Source of the DNA: Ustilago trichophora
Lineage: Eukaryota > Basidiomycota > Ustilaginomycetes > Ustilaginales > Ustilaginaceae
DNA: 64,000 bases
NCBI GenBank assembly: GCA_900323505.1
Contig: OOIN01000008.1
Location: 186,001-250,000, forward strand
Direction: 5' to 3'
Shown here: piece after piece, positions 53,648 through 64,000 of the stretch
Layout of the letters: the number at the start of each line of letters is the position of its first letter
Numbering within the stretch: the first letter of the stretch is position 1
Notes under the pieces: generated by a model
What the model was told of the DNA's origin: nothing
Database searches by the model: none
The model's input: only the letters and a program-made list of their open reading frames with translations
Program-made: the position numbers and the translations under genes

Positions 53648-54713
53648 CTTTGGGTTCGATTTGCCAGCAAAACACCTTTCCATGAAGCCCAACTTGTGAC
53701 CTGTGACTTTAAGCACCCGGCAAAAGCTTTCGCTCTCTCATACAGTAGTCCTCTTAGCAGATGACACTCTCCGCCTCAGCCTCCGTTCCTTTGTGCGTCC
53801 AGATTTCCCGTGACGCCGGGGTCTGCTACCTTGTTGTTCATCCGGGCCAAGAACTGCCCGATGCACCGATTGCGACCGATCCCGCTTCGCCCAGAGCAAT
53901 CTTACTGTACATCCATTGAAGCTTGCTGAGCTACAGTACTCGCATGAGGTTGCCGCGAGCTGCGATGTCGTCGCGGTATTCCGTAGAAAGGTCCACAGCA
54001 TGCCACTGCCACACCATGTTGGTCACAATCGCGCACGGTGCGTCCTGCAAGAACCGTGCTCGAGCGACCGTGCGGTGATTCAGCACAGCCTCTGCAGCGT
54101 GACAAGGGTCCTCTTGAGAAGCGCTCACCGCCGAGCATTCCTCTTCGTACCGAACTTAGAGAGTCTGTTACGAGCGATGGACCCTGAAATCGTGAGAGGC
54201 TGTGGAAGAAGCAGGGTCTCCAACGGCGCCAGCTGTCGAAGAGGCGAGGAGCGAAACGCGTCATTTGGAATCGGACGATGCAGTGACGTTCGCATTCGCC
54301 GATCCCGATCCATCCAATCGGGTTCACATCGGCTTCGACTATGGAACACCAAACACTTTATGATTCCAAGACCCTTGCTGTCCTCGCCATGCACCTCTTA
54401 CACCCTGCTCGAGACTATTCATAGACTCATCTCCGACTCTGAGAAGCCCATCCTAGCCTTCGGTGGGACTCAATTGCATGCAACGCAGACCGAAACCGGG
54501 CCTGCTCTGACTGTTGTCGGCCGTCAGAGAGGAGAGATGAAACCGAAACACTGAACGGTGCGCCGCAGTTTTTTTTTTTTTCCCTTTCGATTTTTTCAAA
54601 GGGCGCAGCTGGTGGTTTGTGGAAATTTTTTCGAGAGACGGTGCGCAGCAGAACAAGATTTTCCTTTTGAAAAATTTGAAACCAAGCAAGGGAGGGTCAG
54701 GCATGGTGAAAGG

Positions 54714-54720
54714 TATATAA
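54714..54720 (+). promoter_or_regulatory. TATA box of an unidentified transcription unit
   Basis: TATATAA followed by a pyrimidine-rich run, the same arrangement as the TATA box of the GH125 gene. No long coding frame follows. Confidence 0.45.
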
Positions 54721-54744
54721 CCATGCGATTTCCACGCATCCCTC

Positions 54745-55420
54745 TTTCCTTCTCTCCAAGATCATAGTGAGTACCACCTCTACCCCCTACCTTTTGCACT
54801 CTCCCCTTCCCCTGTGCTGGCTGCAAGGCTCGCATCTCCCCAACTCGACCTCTCCCAACCCAACATCGACCCCTCCCTTCCTTTGCCATTGTTCGGTTTT
54901 CGCTGACTGTTCCCCTACATCGCCATCCGCTTCGATTTCCCTTTCCAACCTCGCAGCTTTACGGAATCACTTAATAAAGTCGATTTCCGATTCTACATGC
55001 TCAATTGCATGTCACCTTATTCAGTCTAGTAGATGAAACCCGAGTGCTTGCCGCCCTTTACGACAGTGAGGCTACATCAAGGGCCTTGTCGTCCTTCCAC
55101 CTCGTGTGGAGGACGATTCTAGCCGCCCGCCGAGGACCTTTGCCCGAGAAGCAACATGGCTTGCGACCTTAAGTGGGAGCTTGTTCCTGAGCTTCGAGGG
55201 AGGGTTGGCCGCTCGTTTCTGATAGACCCTGTCTTTGATTAGCAGGTATTTGGTTGACGTTGTTGCAGTTTGTGGTCATGTAGTTTCGATGTCGCCGTTT
55301 GTTGTTCCCCATGCAATCCCATGATCTTCCCTGTACTCTCTGTGTTGTGTTTTTCATCGTCTGCGTCGACGTCTCGGATGCTTCCTTTCCCACGATCGGC
55401 GAAATCTCGTCTGAAATGTT
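54745..55420 (+). ncRNA. candidate structured non-coding or micro-protein transcript
   Basis: After the TATA box at 54714 the plus strand is pyrimidine-rich and free of ATG from 54726 to 55002. A donor-like GTGAGT at 54767 and an acceptor-like CTCGCAG ending at about 54958 suggest an intron. The first ATGs (55003 and 55033) open frames of only 10 and 29 codons. A hairpin at 55089-55116 has an 11-bp stem (TCGTCC/GGACGA plus TCCAC/GTGGA, one T bulged) with loop CTCGT. It matches no snRNA, RNase P, MRP, SRP or U3 signature that I know. The 3' end shown is arbitrary. Confidence 0.3.
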
Positions 55421-56100
55421 AGGGCGAACGCAACTTGCGACTGCTTTGCGGAGGCAATCTTCTCAAACAGGAGGCTGCCAGGCGAGATCTGAAAAGAGAT
55501 TTCATTTCGTGGTTGGATCTCAGCTCTCTTTTGGCGAGCAGCTGCTCAGACCTAATTCTACTTTCGGAGCTGAGCTGAATCGGAGTCTTTGACCAACAGA
55601 CACTAACCTCTCTCTCAGAACAAGTATTTCGCCGCGGCTCAAATGTCAAAGGTGTAGCATCATGAGTAGAAGACCGAGCCACGAGCATCGCAAGTGCGTT
55701 CGGTTCTGCATTAGTTTCTGTCGCAAGCAAGCTTAGGTCTGATTGGATCTTGTGAGGCTTGCAAGAAGAAGAAGAAGAAGAAGAAGATGAAGAAGAAGTG
55801 TCGAAAGAGGAACAGAACAAGGGCTCTCTCACACACACCACACACGCTCTCTTACTTTACCTCGATTTTGTCAATTTCTCCTGGTGTCTCGGCTTGGCCG
55901 CGCGTGGAACGAAGACACACACGCATCAATCTGGCGGGAAACAAGCAGGCGTGTGCTTTTCTGCTGCTGCTTTTTCTTTTTCTTTTTTTGGTGTGTGTTG
56001 GCTTGAGCTCTGTGTGTATGTGTGCGTGTGTGGGCCCTTTCTCTGTGATGCTCGGACTTGACCCCTTTGAAGCGTGTGTGTGTGTCTGTGTGTGTGACAC
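55421..56100. other. intergenic region upstream of fuz7
   Basis: Contains a GAA-type repeat at about 55766-55790 and GT/CA-rich tracts near 55830-56100. No gene supported; the right part is likely the fuz7 promoter. Confidence 0.5.
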
Positions 56101-56819
56101 ACAAAAGCGCGTGCGAGCCACTTGCCTGATCCCATCTCATCCCAATCCAGCCTTTCTCAACCCATCTCTGTCTTCTCCATTTGCAACACCGCTTCGTGGT
56201 TCTTTCCTTTCATCCCGCATCTTCGACCTTCCCGCTCTCTTTTCCTCCGCGTCTCTTCACTTCTGCAACGTCAGTCTGGGCTTGCTTTGGTTGCAATATC
56301 TGGCTCAGCAGGTCGCTCGCTTCACCCCACGCATCGTTCATCTCAGCATCCCGAAAGCATTCACTTGTTCAGGTCTTCTGCCATCTAGCATCTAGAAAGG
56401 AAAAAACAGTCGCGATAGTGTCCTGCTGCTCAGCAATCGCATCCCTTGCATCTGAACCAAAGAGCTGCGACCGTCGCAAACCCATTCGATTACCACCTTC
56501 CCTCGGCGCTAAGATTCACACTAGACCTCAAGCAGCACTACACATCGCAGAACGATCACTTGCACGTCACAGTGCCAATCTACAGCTTGATCTCGGTGTG
56601 TTCTAGTCTCGCAGATAGCCAACGTGACCACCAACAACCGTCAGAACGATCTTGGAAGCGACCAGCATCGCCGAAGCCCCACGCCGCCTCGCAGACCCGA
56701 TCGCTACCTTCTACAATCGAAGGACGACAGCGTTAGCACTCGCACCATCCTCTTGGATCAACTCATCCTCCTGCCTCACAACCACCGCGCTCGACAGGTC
56801 CGCGCTCTCACACCTCACA
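56101..56819 (+). promoter_or_regulatory. ATG-free leader of fuz7
   Basis: I find no ATG on the plus strand from 56101 to 56819 (719 nt), while ATGs occur just before it (for example near 56047). This strongly suggests a transcribed, scanned leader starting after about 56100. It may include an intron; none was assigned. Confidence 0.55.
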
Positions 56820-58133
56820 ATGCTCTCATCTAGCGCTGGCTCGTCCATACGCAAGAAGCGCAACTTCAAGGGACTGCAGTTGGCGGAATCACCGCTAGCC
56901 AGTCCTGGAGGCGCCTCTTCGGCAACACCATCACAAAACACGGGCGAAGGTTCGGCCACCTCGAATGCATCCACCATCGGCAAATCCTCGGCAATCACAC
57001 CCGGCGGCTCGCTCTCGCTTCCAGGCAAAAATGGCCTCGATACCGAACCCAACTCGGGCGCCAACTACCACAACAAGCTCACCCAACAGCTAGCCAACCT
57101 CGAACTCGGAGTCGAATACAAGCTCGATTTGAAGAACGAGGATCTCAAGACATTGTCCGAACTCGGCGCCGGTAATGGCGGTACCGTCACCAAGGTGCTG
57201 CACGAGAAGAGCGGAACGGTCATGGCCAAAAAGGTGGTCTTCATTGACGCCAAGCCCAGCGTGCGAAAACAGATCCTCCGAGAACTTCAGATCCTACACG
57301 AGTGCAACTCGCGCTACATTGTCTCGTTCTACGGCGCCTACCTCAACGAGCCACACATCTGCATGTGCATGGAGTTTATGGACAAGGACTCGCTCGACGG
57401 TATCTACAAAAAGTACGGCCCCATCTCGCCCGAGATTTGCGGCAAGATCGCCGTGGTCGTGGCACACGGTCTCACCTACCTCTATGACGTGCATCGCATC
57501 ATTCACCGTGACGTCAAGCCCAGCAACATCCTCGTCAACGGCGCTGGGCAGATCAAGATCTGCGACTTTGGTGTCAGTGGTGAGCTGATCAACAGTATCG
57601 CAGACACCTTTGTCGGAACGAGCACCTACATGTCGCCAGAGCGTATCCAGGGTGACCAGTACAGTGTCAAGTCTGATGTGTGGAGTCTAGGTGTTTCCAT
57701 CATCGAGCTGGCCCTTGGCCGCTTCCCTTTCTCGGAGAATGAGGACGACGACGACGACGACTCGGACGTCGAAAACGACTTTTTGCACGACGATCTCAGC
57801 GGAACGCTCTCACCTACCAAGCCTGCACCCAAGCTGCAAGTCACCAAAAAGGAGAAGGAGAAGCGCAGAAAGTCAAAGGCGGCAGGTGTCAGCCTCGAGG
57901 GCTCGAGTCACCAGATGTCAATCTTGGATCTCTTGCAACACATTGTCAACGAGCCTCCGCCCAAGTTGCCAGAAGGCAGATTCCCCAAGCTCATGGAGGA
58001 GTTTGTCAACCTGTGCCTAGTCAAGGATCCAGCAAAACGACCTACGCCAAAAGACCTGACCAAGCATCAGTACGTGATCGAGGCAGACGCTGCCAAGGTC
58101 GACTTGCAGGCATGGGTGGATGCGATGAAGTAA
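56820..58133 (+). CDS. fuz7: MAP kinase kinase Fuz7 (Ubc5/Ste7 family)
   Basis: 437 residues, intronless; the ATG at 56820 is the first after a 719-nt ATG-free leader. N-terminus has a basic-hydrophobic MAPK docking site (IRKKRNFKGLQL, residues 10-21). Kinase domain about 107-425: Gly loop GAGNGG at 116, catalytic Lys137 (VMAKK), HRD at 229-231, DFG at 249-251, and activation-loop sites Ser259 and Thr263 (SIADTFVGT) for the upstream MAPKKK. An acidic insertion (DDDDDDSD, about 309-316) plus Lys-rich stretch lies between the helices after RFPF, as in fungal MAPKKs. In smut fungi Fuz7 acts between Kpp4/Ubc4 and the MAPKs Kpp2/Kpp6 in pheromone response, filament formation and plant infection. 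Length agrees with that known for U. maydis Fuz7. Confidence 0.93.
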   Translation: MLSSSAGSSIRKKRNFKGLQLAESPLASPGGASSATPSQNTGEGSATSNASTIGKSSAITPGGSLSLPGKNGLDTEPNSGANYHNKLTQQLANLELGVEYKLDLKNEDLKTLSELGAGNGGTVTKVLHEKSGTVMAKKVVFIDAKPSVRKQILRELQILHECNSRYIVSFYGAYLNEPHICMCMEFMDKDSLDGIYKKYGPISPEICGKIAVVVAHGLTYLYDVHRIIHRDVKPSNILVNGAGQIKICDFGVSGELINSIADTFVGTSTYMSPERIQGDQYSVKSDVWSLGVSIIELALGRFPFSENEDDDDDDSDVENDFLHDDLSGTLSPTKPAPKLQVTKKEKEKRRKSKAAGVSLEGSSHQMSILDLLQHIVNEPPPKLPEGRFPKLMEEFVNLCLVKDPAKRPTPKDLTKHQYVIEADAAKVDLQAWVDAMK

Positions 58134-58810
58134 TGGGACACGGCGTATCTTTTCAAGATGGCTGATCGTAGCTATCACTCTGCAATACCATTCTAGTTTT
58201 ATTCACATCGCCGCCGGATCAAACAGACCGTGTGAAGTGTGAACCTTCTGCTCAAAAAAGTCTCACATCTTGAAATGGGTTTCCGTCGCAACCGACGACT
58301 GAGTCTGTCGTGACACTTTGAACTGGAATGCTACAATGGAGCTCTTCATAAGGAAGCGACTGTCGGCTTGTCCGATCAATGAGCCAGTCGCCAACATAGG
58401 GTGACGATAAGGAAAAAAAGTCGAGCCAAGCCTAAACCTTATTTCGCACATTTGTATATGAGACGCGGAGTTAAGCTGCACCGAAAAAATCACACCTTCG
58501 CCTCCACCGTTCATGCTACGACGGACGGAGACCGTGCGCGGAGCTAACAAATGACCTTCAGGGTCCTGCTTTCTATATGTTGTAGCTCTGACCTTGCTTC
58601 CTAGCTTTCCTTCCGGCCACATCTCCAGCACAGCTCTCTTGATCGCACTTCGCACCACGCAGGTCGCAGCTCCGTCGCTCTCTACATCGAGACTTGCAAA
58701 CCCTTCATCCTGAACCTGGCCTTCGACTCCCAAGCTACATTCTCAACGGCTCCAAGCCCTGCACTGCAAGACTTGACAAAACAGCACCGCTTCCGGATCG
58801 GTCTTACATC
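58134..58810. other. intergenic region between fuz7 and the GST gene
   Basis: 3' flank of fuz7 and promoter/leader of the next gene. The reading frame of the GST gene is open upstream of 58811 to about 58694 but contains no ATG. No other gene supported. Confidence 0.6.
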
Positions 58811-59761
58811 ATGGTCGAGCACAGCGTCAGCATCCATGCGGAGAAGGATGGCAACTTTCGCCGTCAGGTCTCTTCTTTCCGTAATACCATCTCTAAGGAC
58901 GGTCCTCACCAGCCGGAAAAGGGCCGGTATATCCTCTACTGCGCCCTCATCTGCCCGTGGGCCTGCCGAACGCTGCACACTCGCGCCCTCAAGCAGCTTG
59001 AAGACATTATCGAAGTAGCCATCGTGCACTACTCTTTGACGCCCAATGGCTGGCCCTTCTCTGTCACAGACGATGTGGAGACTGGCGACCCCATCCACGG
59101 CTTTGAAAACACCAAGCAGCTCTATCTCAAGGCCGACCCCAACTACACTGCAAGGTACACCGTCCCCATCCTGTGGGACAAGAAGTTGGGTACCATCGTC
59201 AACAACGAATCTTCGGAGATCATTCGCATCTTGTATACCGCCTTTGACGATCTTTTGCCGGAAAACAGCCCGGCCAGAGGCAAGACGTACTACCCCGCAG
59301 ACAACGCCGAGGCTATCAAGAAAATCGACGAGCTCAACGAATGGATCTACCCCGACATCAACAACGGTGTCTACAAGACAGGCTTTGCCACCACACAGGA
59401 GGTGTATGACAAGGAAGTTGACAATCTCTTCGGTGCACTTGGCCGTCTCGAGAAGCTCTTGTCGGATGGGAGGAGCTACTTGGTGCCCGAGATCGGGCTG
59501 AGCGATGCGGACATCAGGCTGTATCCGACTCTTGCAAGATTCGACGTTGCATACCACACGCTCTTCCGATGCAACATTCGCATGATTCGCCACGACTACC
59601 CACACATTCATCGCTACCTTCGCAACCTGTACTGGAACGAAAAGGCCTTCAGCGACTACACCAACTTTGACCATATCAAGAAGGGCTACTCGGGAGTAGG
59701 AGCCAACAAGGGCATCGAGCCGAGAGGGCCGCTTCCTCACATGCTTCCGCTCGATGCGTGA
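58811..59761 (+). CDS. glutathionyl-hydroquinone reductase (Xi-class GST, Ecm4/Gto-like)
   Basis: 316 residues, intronless; first in-frame ATG at 58811. The thioredoxin-like half has the catalytic motif CPWA (Cys48) in ILYCALICPWACRTLHTRAL, and VPILWDKK with NNESSEIIRI (the glutathione gamma-glutamyl site, Glu-Ser). The helical half shows the family stretches WIYPDINNGVYKTGFATTQE and LSDADIRLYPTLARFDVAYH, and ends in the conserved IKKGYSG...N...EPRGP tail. Xi-class enzymes reduce glutathionyl-hydroquinones and act in quinone or lignin-type phenol detoxification. Length equals other members (about 310-370). No clear targeting signal from this start; a cytosolic or, with an upstream exon, mitochondrial form is possible. 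Confidence 0.93.
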   Translation: MVEHSVSIHAEKDGNFRRQVSSFRNTISKDGPHQPEKGRYILYCALICPWACRTLHTRALKQLEDIIEVAIVHYSLTPNGWPFSVTDDVETGDPIHGFENTKQLYLKADPNYTARYTVPILWDKKLGTIVNNESSEIIRILYTAFDDLLPENSPARGKTYYPADNAEAIKKIDELNEWIYPDINNGVYKTGFATTQEVYDKEVDNLFGALGRLEKLLSDGRSYLVPEIGLSDADIRLYPTLARFDVAYHTLFRCNIRMIRHDYPHIHRYLRNLYWNEKAFSDYTNFDHIKKGYSGVGANKGIEPRGPLPHMLPLDA

Positions 59762-62700
59762 AGCGGTTGGATCACTTTTCATCCGCCTGATCGTACCTTT
59801 GCAACGTGTATCAATCTCTCATCCTGTCTCGCTCTATCTCTTCGCATTTGTGAATGATTCTTATACCGGTCGTGGGAGCCTACGTGCGAAAGAACCAATC
59901 GGCGCTGATCGGCAGCAATCGTGTGAGAGACAGGTGCCATTACGGATGGCAGGATCAACCAAGAGGTACTGCATGAAAGAGCCTAATCTTGACGGCTTGT
60001 CTCAGGCTGAGATTACAAATACAAGATGCCTCGGTACATGCTCTTTTTGAGCCTAGACCATTTGTAAGGGGTCTCGCTGGATCTCATTCGCACGCTAAGG
60101 TATTTTGATTGATCTTGCTGAAACAAACAAGTGCACATTTCTCTCTTTGTTGCATTACAGTCATGCTGCTCCAGTTCAGCGCTTCATCATTGGAACCATG
60201 TCTTTGTGCTATCGTAGAGAATTGGTCCTGATCAAATCTTGCCCTCGCGATCGTGGCCTAAGTTTGGAAGAAGGCTGGACTGTAATGCTGGCTGTTTGAC
60301 CGTGACCGTGGGTATGAAAAAAAAAGGCACGCTGTATCTCGCTTGAAGCGGAGGTAGAATGCTCCATGATGCAGGCACAAGCTGTCAGCGAGAAACATGG
60401 CCGCGATTTTTTTATTTTAGTTTTCTTTCTTATTCGGATATCGTCTGGCTGAGACATTTTGTCAGGACTGGCCACAACACAGAAAGCCTTTTTAGCATGT
60501 GTGTGTGTGTGATTCCTGCTTGTTGGTCTTCGGAATATGCATCCTGAGTTTTTCAGCCCGTGGCAGCGTGATGGTCAGGCTCGTATTCCGAGGAAGGTCT
60601 GTCAAAGCGACGATTGGAGCGGATCGCTTGTCTCTGTGTCATCGATGACACTTGATGCGCTAGAGCAGGATTCAGGGGAACCTGTCCAAACGGTGAGAGT
60701 TAAAGTCTCACATCTTGTTTGTTTGTGCCTTTAGATTGGTACCGCAGATGCTCAAGAAAATAAGTCCTTGGCAGCAGTGTGATGGCAGTGCAATGGCAGT
60801 GGCTGACAAACGGACGAAATCTCCCACACCTTAACTTACACTTTGCGACCCCTCAACCGAGTGGCCAGCCTAGAAGCTCGATCAAGTCGGTGATTGATAG
60901 AACCCCGATCAATTCGCAGCCTTACCTCCTTCTGACACACTTTGCCATTCTTCCCTAGAAAGCTTCCGTTGAGCTTCTTCACAATCAACTGTTTGTTGTC
61001 AGCGATCAAACCCATTACTTTGATTCTCCCGTGTTGCCAACGGGAATGCTGATGCTGATCGGAGTCAAAGCCGGAACGACTGCTCGCTGGGCGGAGTGGA
61101 AGATGACGATGAGAATGTCTTCGGATATGCTGTCGGGTGGAAATGCAGCACTATCCGGACCTTTGGACTCGCAATAACCTGTGTGTATGTAAAAGTACCT
61201 GTATTTCTCACGCTGGATGCTTGTGTCCATGCGGTACATCCGCTATTGATGCGGCTTTGTCTGAAAGCACAACGCTTCAGGTCTCTGGATGGGACGGTGT
61301 TGAGTATGGTCAAATCTAATGACTGTCTAATCAGGAAAGTGCATCGTTACGTGGATCAGAGACAACCCAATCCACTCTTGCTGTCACGGCATGAAGAATC
61401 GAGCAACCACACAGCACGGCGACGTTCCGACATCTTGAGAGGTAAGGAGAGTGTAATTTGATTGACTTTAAGACTTTAAAGCGCTGTTCTGCTGAAGCGG
61501 CAAAGACGAAGAAGAAGAAGAAGAAGAGAAGAAGAACGAAGAGATTTCGAGGGTCAGGAAGGAAAACAATATAACGGAAACAAAAGGCGGTGCGGCCAGC
61601 GAAACAATAGAAATGCAGTCACAGTGGAGGTTGCCATCGAATGGGCTTTGCTTTCTCACGACCCTGACTGCGCGAAATTGTGACAGCGGCACAGGGACCC
61701 CTACATCAATGCAGCCAGCAACAGAGCTGCAGAGTGCTCTTTTGTTGGACCCTGAATATTGGGGCAACCTGAGCTCTGCTATGCATTGCCACGTCAATGA
61801 TGAGCCCCCTTGAAGCGACCTCTCCCACAGCCTTTTTTTTTTACCTTGCATGGTGTCGCGACCAACTGTACTGTGGTTGCAAGAAGGGCCGGTGTGCAAA
61901 AACGCGGGGTCGGGTATAATCTCATTCCGCTGTGGCGTACAGGTGTGGGTGTAAAGGCCAGTTTGTTGGCGCGCCGGTTTCAGCTGACCTTAGTGTGTGC
62001 GTATGTGTGTATGTTGTTGTACCTGAGACATGACTTCCCCCTTCTCGCGATCCTGGCCCTGGCCCGATGGCATCATCGCAGCAAGGGACGGCATGCAATA
62101 CTTTCAAATCGCGCCGTCAAGTTACACCGCACCGCAGTCTTGGGTTGCAGATACCTCGTATCCATCTACAGTACAACGCACGGCGAGCGAATTTCTAGCC
62201 TTGACCCATCGTCGTGGTTGACGCTTAAAACGTCGAGATAGAATGAGAAAAGAGTCGAGACTTTGACCCGCAACAAGCTTGTTTCCCAGATCTACACTAT
62301 AACCTCGATGCCGCGAAACTGCGACTCTGGCATCCTTGGGCTACATTCTAAAGCGTGACAACCCGCCATCTTGAGAGATCGTGAGACAACCCGGTCCAGA
62401 TTCCAGATCTTATCCGAAGTAATTTAGTTCATGCTACAGTACATTCGTTGATAAAGTCGAAGGAGTTGGACTTTCGGAAGTGGGCTTTGGCGATCCTTCA
62501 TGAACGACTTTGCAGCACACACACGCATTGCTTGCTTTAATGGCGACCTAGACAACTGGCGAGAGAGTCTCCTTCTTCCAGAAACCAAAACAAAAGAACA
62601 GGGTGAGGTCGTGCTATACTATCCCTGAAAGGACAGAATACAGTAGACCAAGCCCAAAGAGACAGAGATGGAAAGAAGCGATGCATCACCCTTTCTTCTG

Positions 62701-63668
62701 AACTTGGTATAAATGTGGGGATGACCCCTGAAATTCCGCTCTGTCGGGTCTACCGAAGTGAACGGCCTTTTTTTTTTCACAGCACAAGACGAGAGCTCTC
62801 GGCTACGAGATGAAGGAAAAGAGCTAGCGTTAAGTATTGCCCCACTTTGCAGGTCAAGCCAATCAACCGGTTTTGCTTGAGCTCTTTCATTTTTTGGAGA
62901 TACGGTACAACTGTGTTGTTGTACAGCAGATGACTGCAGTTTTGGTCTTGATGCTAAAGCAGCAAGGTGGGCTCGCCTCGTAGCGTTGATCAGTGCAGAC
63001 CAGGGTGCTATATCCTACATGAAGCTACGAATGACAGTGACTTTTGCAACGGTACTTCAATTGCATTGTACCGTAAATAAGGATCGATCGGGCATATTTA
63101 ACCACCACCACAACCATCACCACCAACGTTTTTGACCTTGCAGAGCAACGGTATGAAGCAAGCAAAAGCATCCATCATGTTCACAAGTCCGTTCTCGAAC
63201 CTCGCCTTGTGCTCCCACGCTCTTGCACTCACACGCACACACACACACACGCAATCTGCTGCACGATTTAATGAAAATAAATAAACAAAAATTAAATAAA
63301 TACTGTACTGTACTGTAGATTCGAAACCAAAAACAAATAAATGCCTGCTTAATTCCGCGACCGAGTCTGCTTTCTCTCTCATTTGCCTCTCTCTCGGTCT
63401 TGAGAACAACAAAGAGAGCTGCATTTTCTTTCTCATTTTTCTGAAAAAAAAAAAGAAAAAAAGAAAAGAAAAGAAAAAGGTGCCTGAACTGCAATTGATT
63501 GAGTGGATTGGTGGTGCCACCTAAATTTGACTGTGTGCTTGAAAATAGCCTGGATTTTCAAAAAGAGAGAAGAAAATGTGATTTTTTATGGAGACAGGTG
63601 TGACGAATGTGACTGCTTTTCCGTGTCCACACGCACCACAACTGTGTTGGCTGCCCCGCATGGAACGA

Positions 63669-63699
<31 letters not shown>

Positions 63700-63761
63700 C
63701 TTTGCCTTGTGCTATTTGCAGGTCGTGCTTGTTTTCTTGTTCTCCGTCGTCTATCGGTGGC
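59762..63761. other. long intergenic region
   Basis: 4 kb without a gene that I can support. Contains GAA-type repeats at about 61507-61532, TACAGTA-type motifs near 62166, 62434, 62638 and 63301-63318, a TATAAAT at 62708-62714, and A-rich tracts near 63448-63478. A 59-codon minus-strand frame at 61015-60836 is basic but unrecognised. Confidence 0.5.
63669..63690. repeat. (CT)11 microsatellite
   Basis: Eleven CT units shortly before the right-edge leader. Confidence 0.9.
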
Positions 63762-64000
63762 ATGCTCAACTTGCACCTCTCTGGACCCCGTCATCATCCA
63801 TCACCACCACATCATTCTCCCTTTCTTTGCAAGACGTGGATCACGACATCACCCCCACTGCACCTTTTCGACTTCTCGATTCCTCTCTCACATCCTCCCT
63901 CACTCCACCATCTCTATCTGCCGTTTTGCAAGATCGATCAGATACGCGTTCCTTTTCCGCTTTGCGAGCTCTTCTCCTCGTCCCGAAACAACACCCTCGT
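63762..64000 (+). promoter_or_regulatory. probable leader of a plus-strand gene beyond the right edge
   Basis: From 63762 to the end the plus strand is pyrimidine-rich and has no ATG, the pattern seen before other plus-strand starts in this window. The coding part would lie outside the window. Confidence 0.4.

Larger units (their letters stand above)
51769..54713. other. gene-poor intergenic region
   Basis: Several short open frames on both strands but none with domains or a convincing codon pattern. Contains a CA repeat at 52011-52029, a 24-T run at 53624-53647 and several TACAGTA-type motifs (about 52370, 53740, 53903, 53932). I see nothing else. Confidence 0.5.

Noticed and set aside
53916..54554. 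212-codon plus-strand open frame
   Set aside because: Arg/Ser-rich chance composition, no motif, no ATG-free leader before it.
55033..55122. 29-codon frame followed by a second frame, considered as a programmed frameshift (antizyme-like) gene
   Set aside because: The second frame has none of the antizyme motifs and is short.
60836..61015. 59-codon basic minus-strand frame with ATG
   Set aside because: No recognised family, an internal GAG|GTAAGG donor-like site, and no leader pattern; not enough to call a gene.

Overview
The window looks like nuclear DNA of a smut fungus (Ustilaginomycotina, Ustilago/Sporisorium type). The evidence is a near full-length Fuz7-type MAP kinase kinase, fungal-only families such as Rco1-like, Sos7-like, Ypi1 and Xi-class glutathione transferases, mostly intron-poor genes with short GT..AG introns, C/G-rich third codon positions, and pyrimidine-rich leaders. 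The species cannot be fixed from the sequence alone. I see no transposon, CRISPR array, tRNA, rRNA or viral sequence.

Layout. 2.6-8.1 kb: a small membrane-anchored protein of unknown function, ribosomal protein eL29 and a secreted GH125 mannosidase. 8.4-17.9 kb: a large double-PHD protein of the Rpd3S/Rco1 type, COG1 of the Golgi tethering complex, and a spliceosomal cyclophilin (PPIL1 type) that shares a 311-nt divergent promoter with COG1. 18.6-21.0 kb: a divergent histone H2A/H2B pair. 21.7-32.0 kb: the ESCRT-III subunit Vps24, a long disordered protein with a Cys-rich tail, a Fps1-like aquaglyceroporin and the PP1 regulator Ypi1. 32.2-42.7 kb: a SCYL2-type pseudokinase, a SWIM-RING protein, a Sos7-like kinetochore protein and a disordered protein with a SUMO-interacting motif and a C2HC zinc motif. 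42.9-51.0 kb: UDP-glucose:glycoprotein glucosyltransferase ending in HDEL and a very Ser-rich secreted protein with a double-psi beta-barrel. 51-56.8 kb is protein-gene-poor and holds one candidate structured non-coding transcript. 56.8-59.8 kb: Fuz7 and a glutathionyl-hydroquinone reductase. 59.8-64 kb is intergenic and ends in what looks like the leader of a gene beyond the edge.

The genes are housekeeping genes from unrelated processes (secretory quality control, membrane traffic, chromatin, kinetochore, signalling); I see no gene cluster with a joint pathway. The most notable points are in non-coding structure: an eL29 start codon split AT|G by a 491-nt intron, several 300-750-nt leaders with no ATG at all, one of them interrupted only by a four-codon uORF in a strong start context, a hairpin-bearing transcription unit without a long ORF near 55 kb, a 63-T tract in a divergent promoter, and a repeated TACAGTA-type motif outside genes. 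I found no convincing new multi-gene system.

Exons were worked out by eye from splice-site consensus, reading phase and family similarity. Family assignments are from memory of conserved motifs, not from searches.
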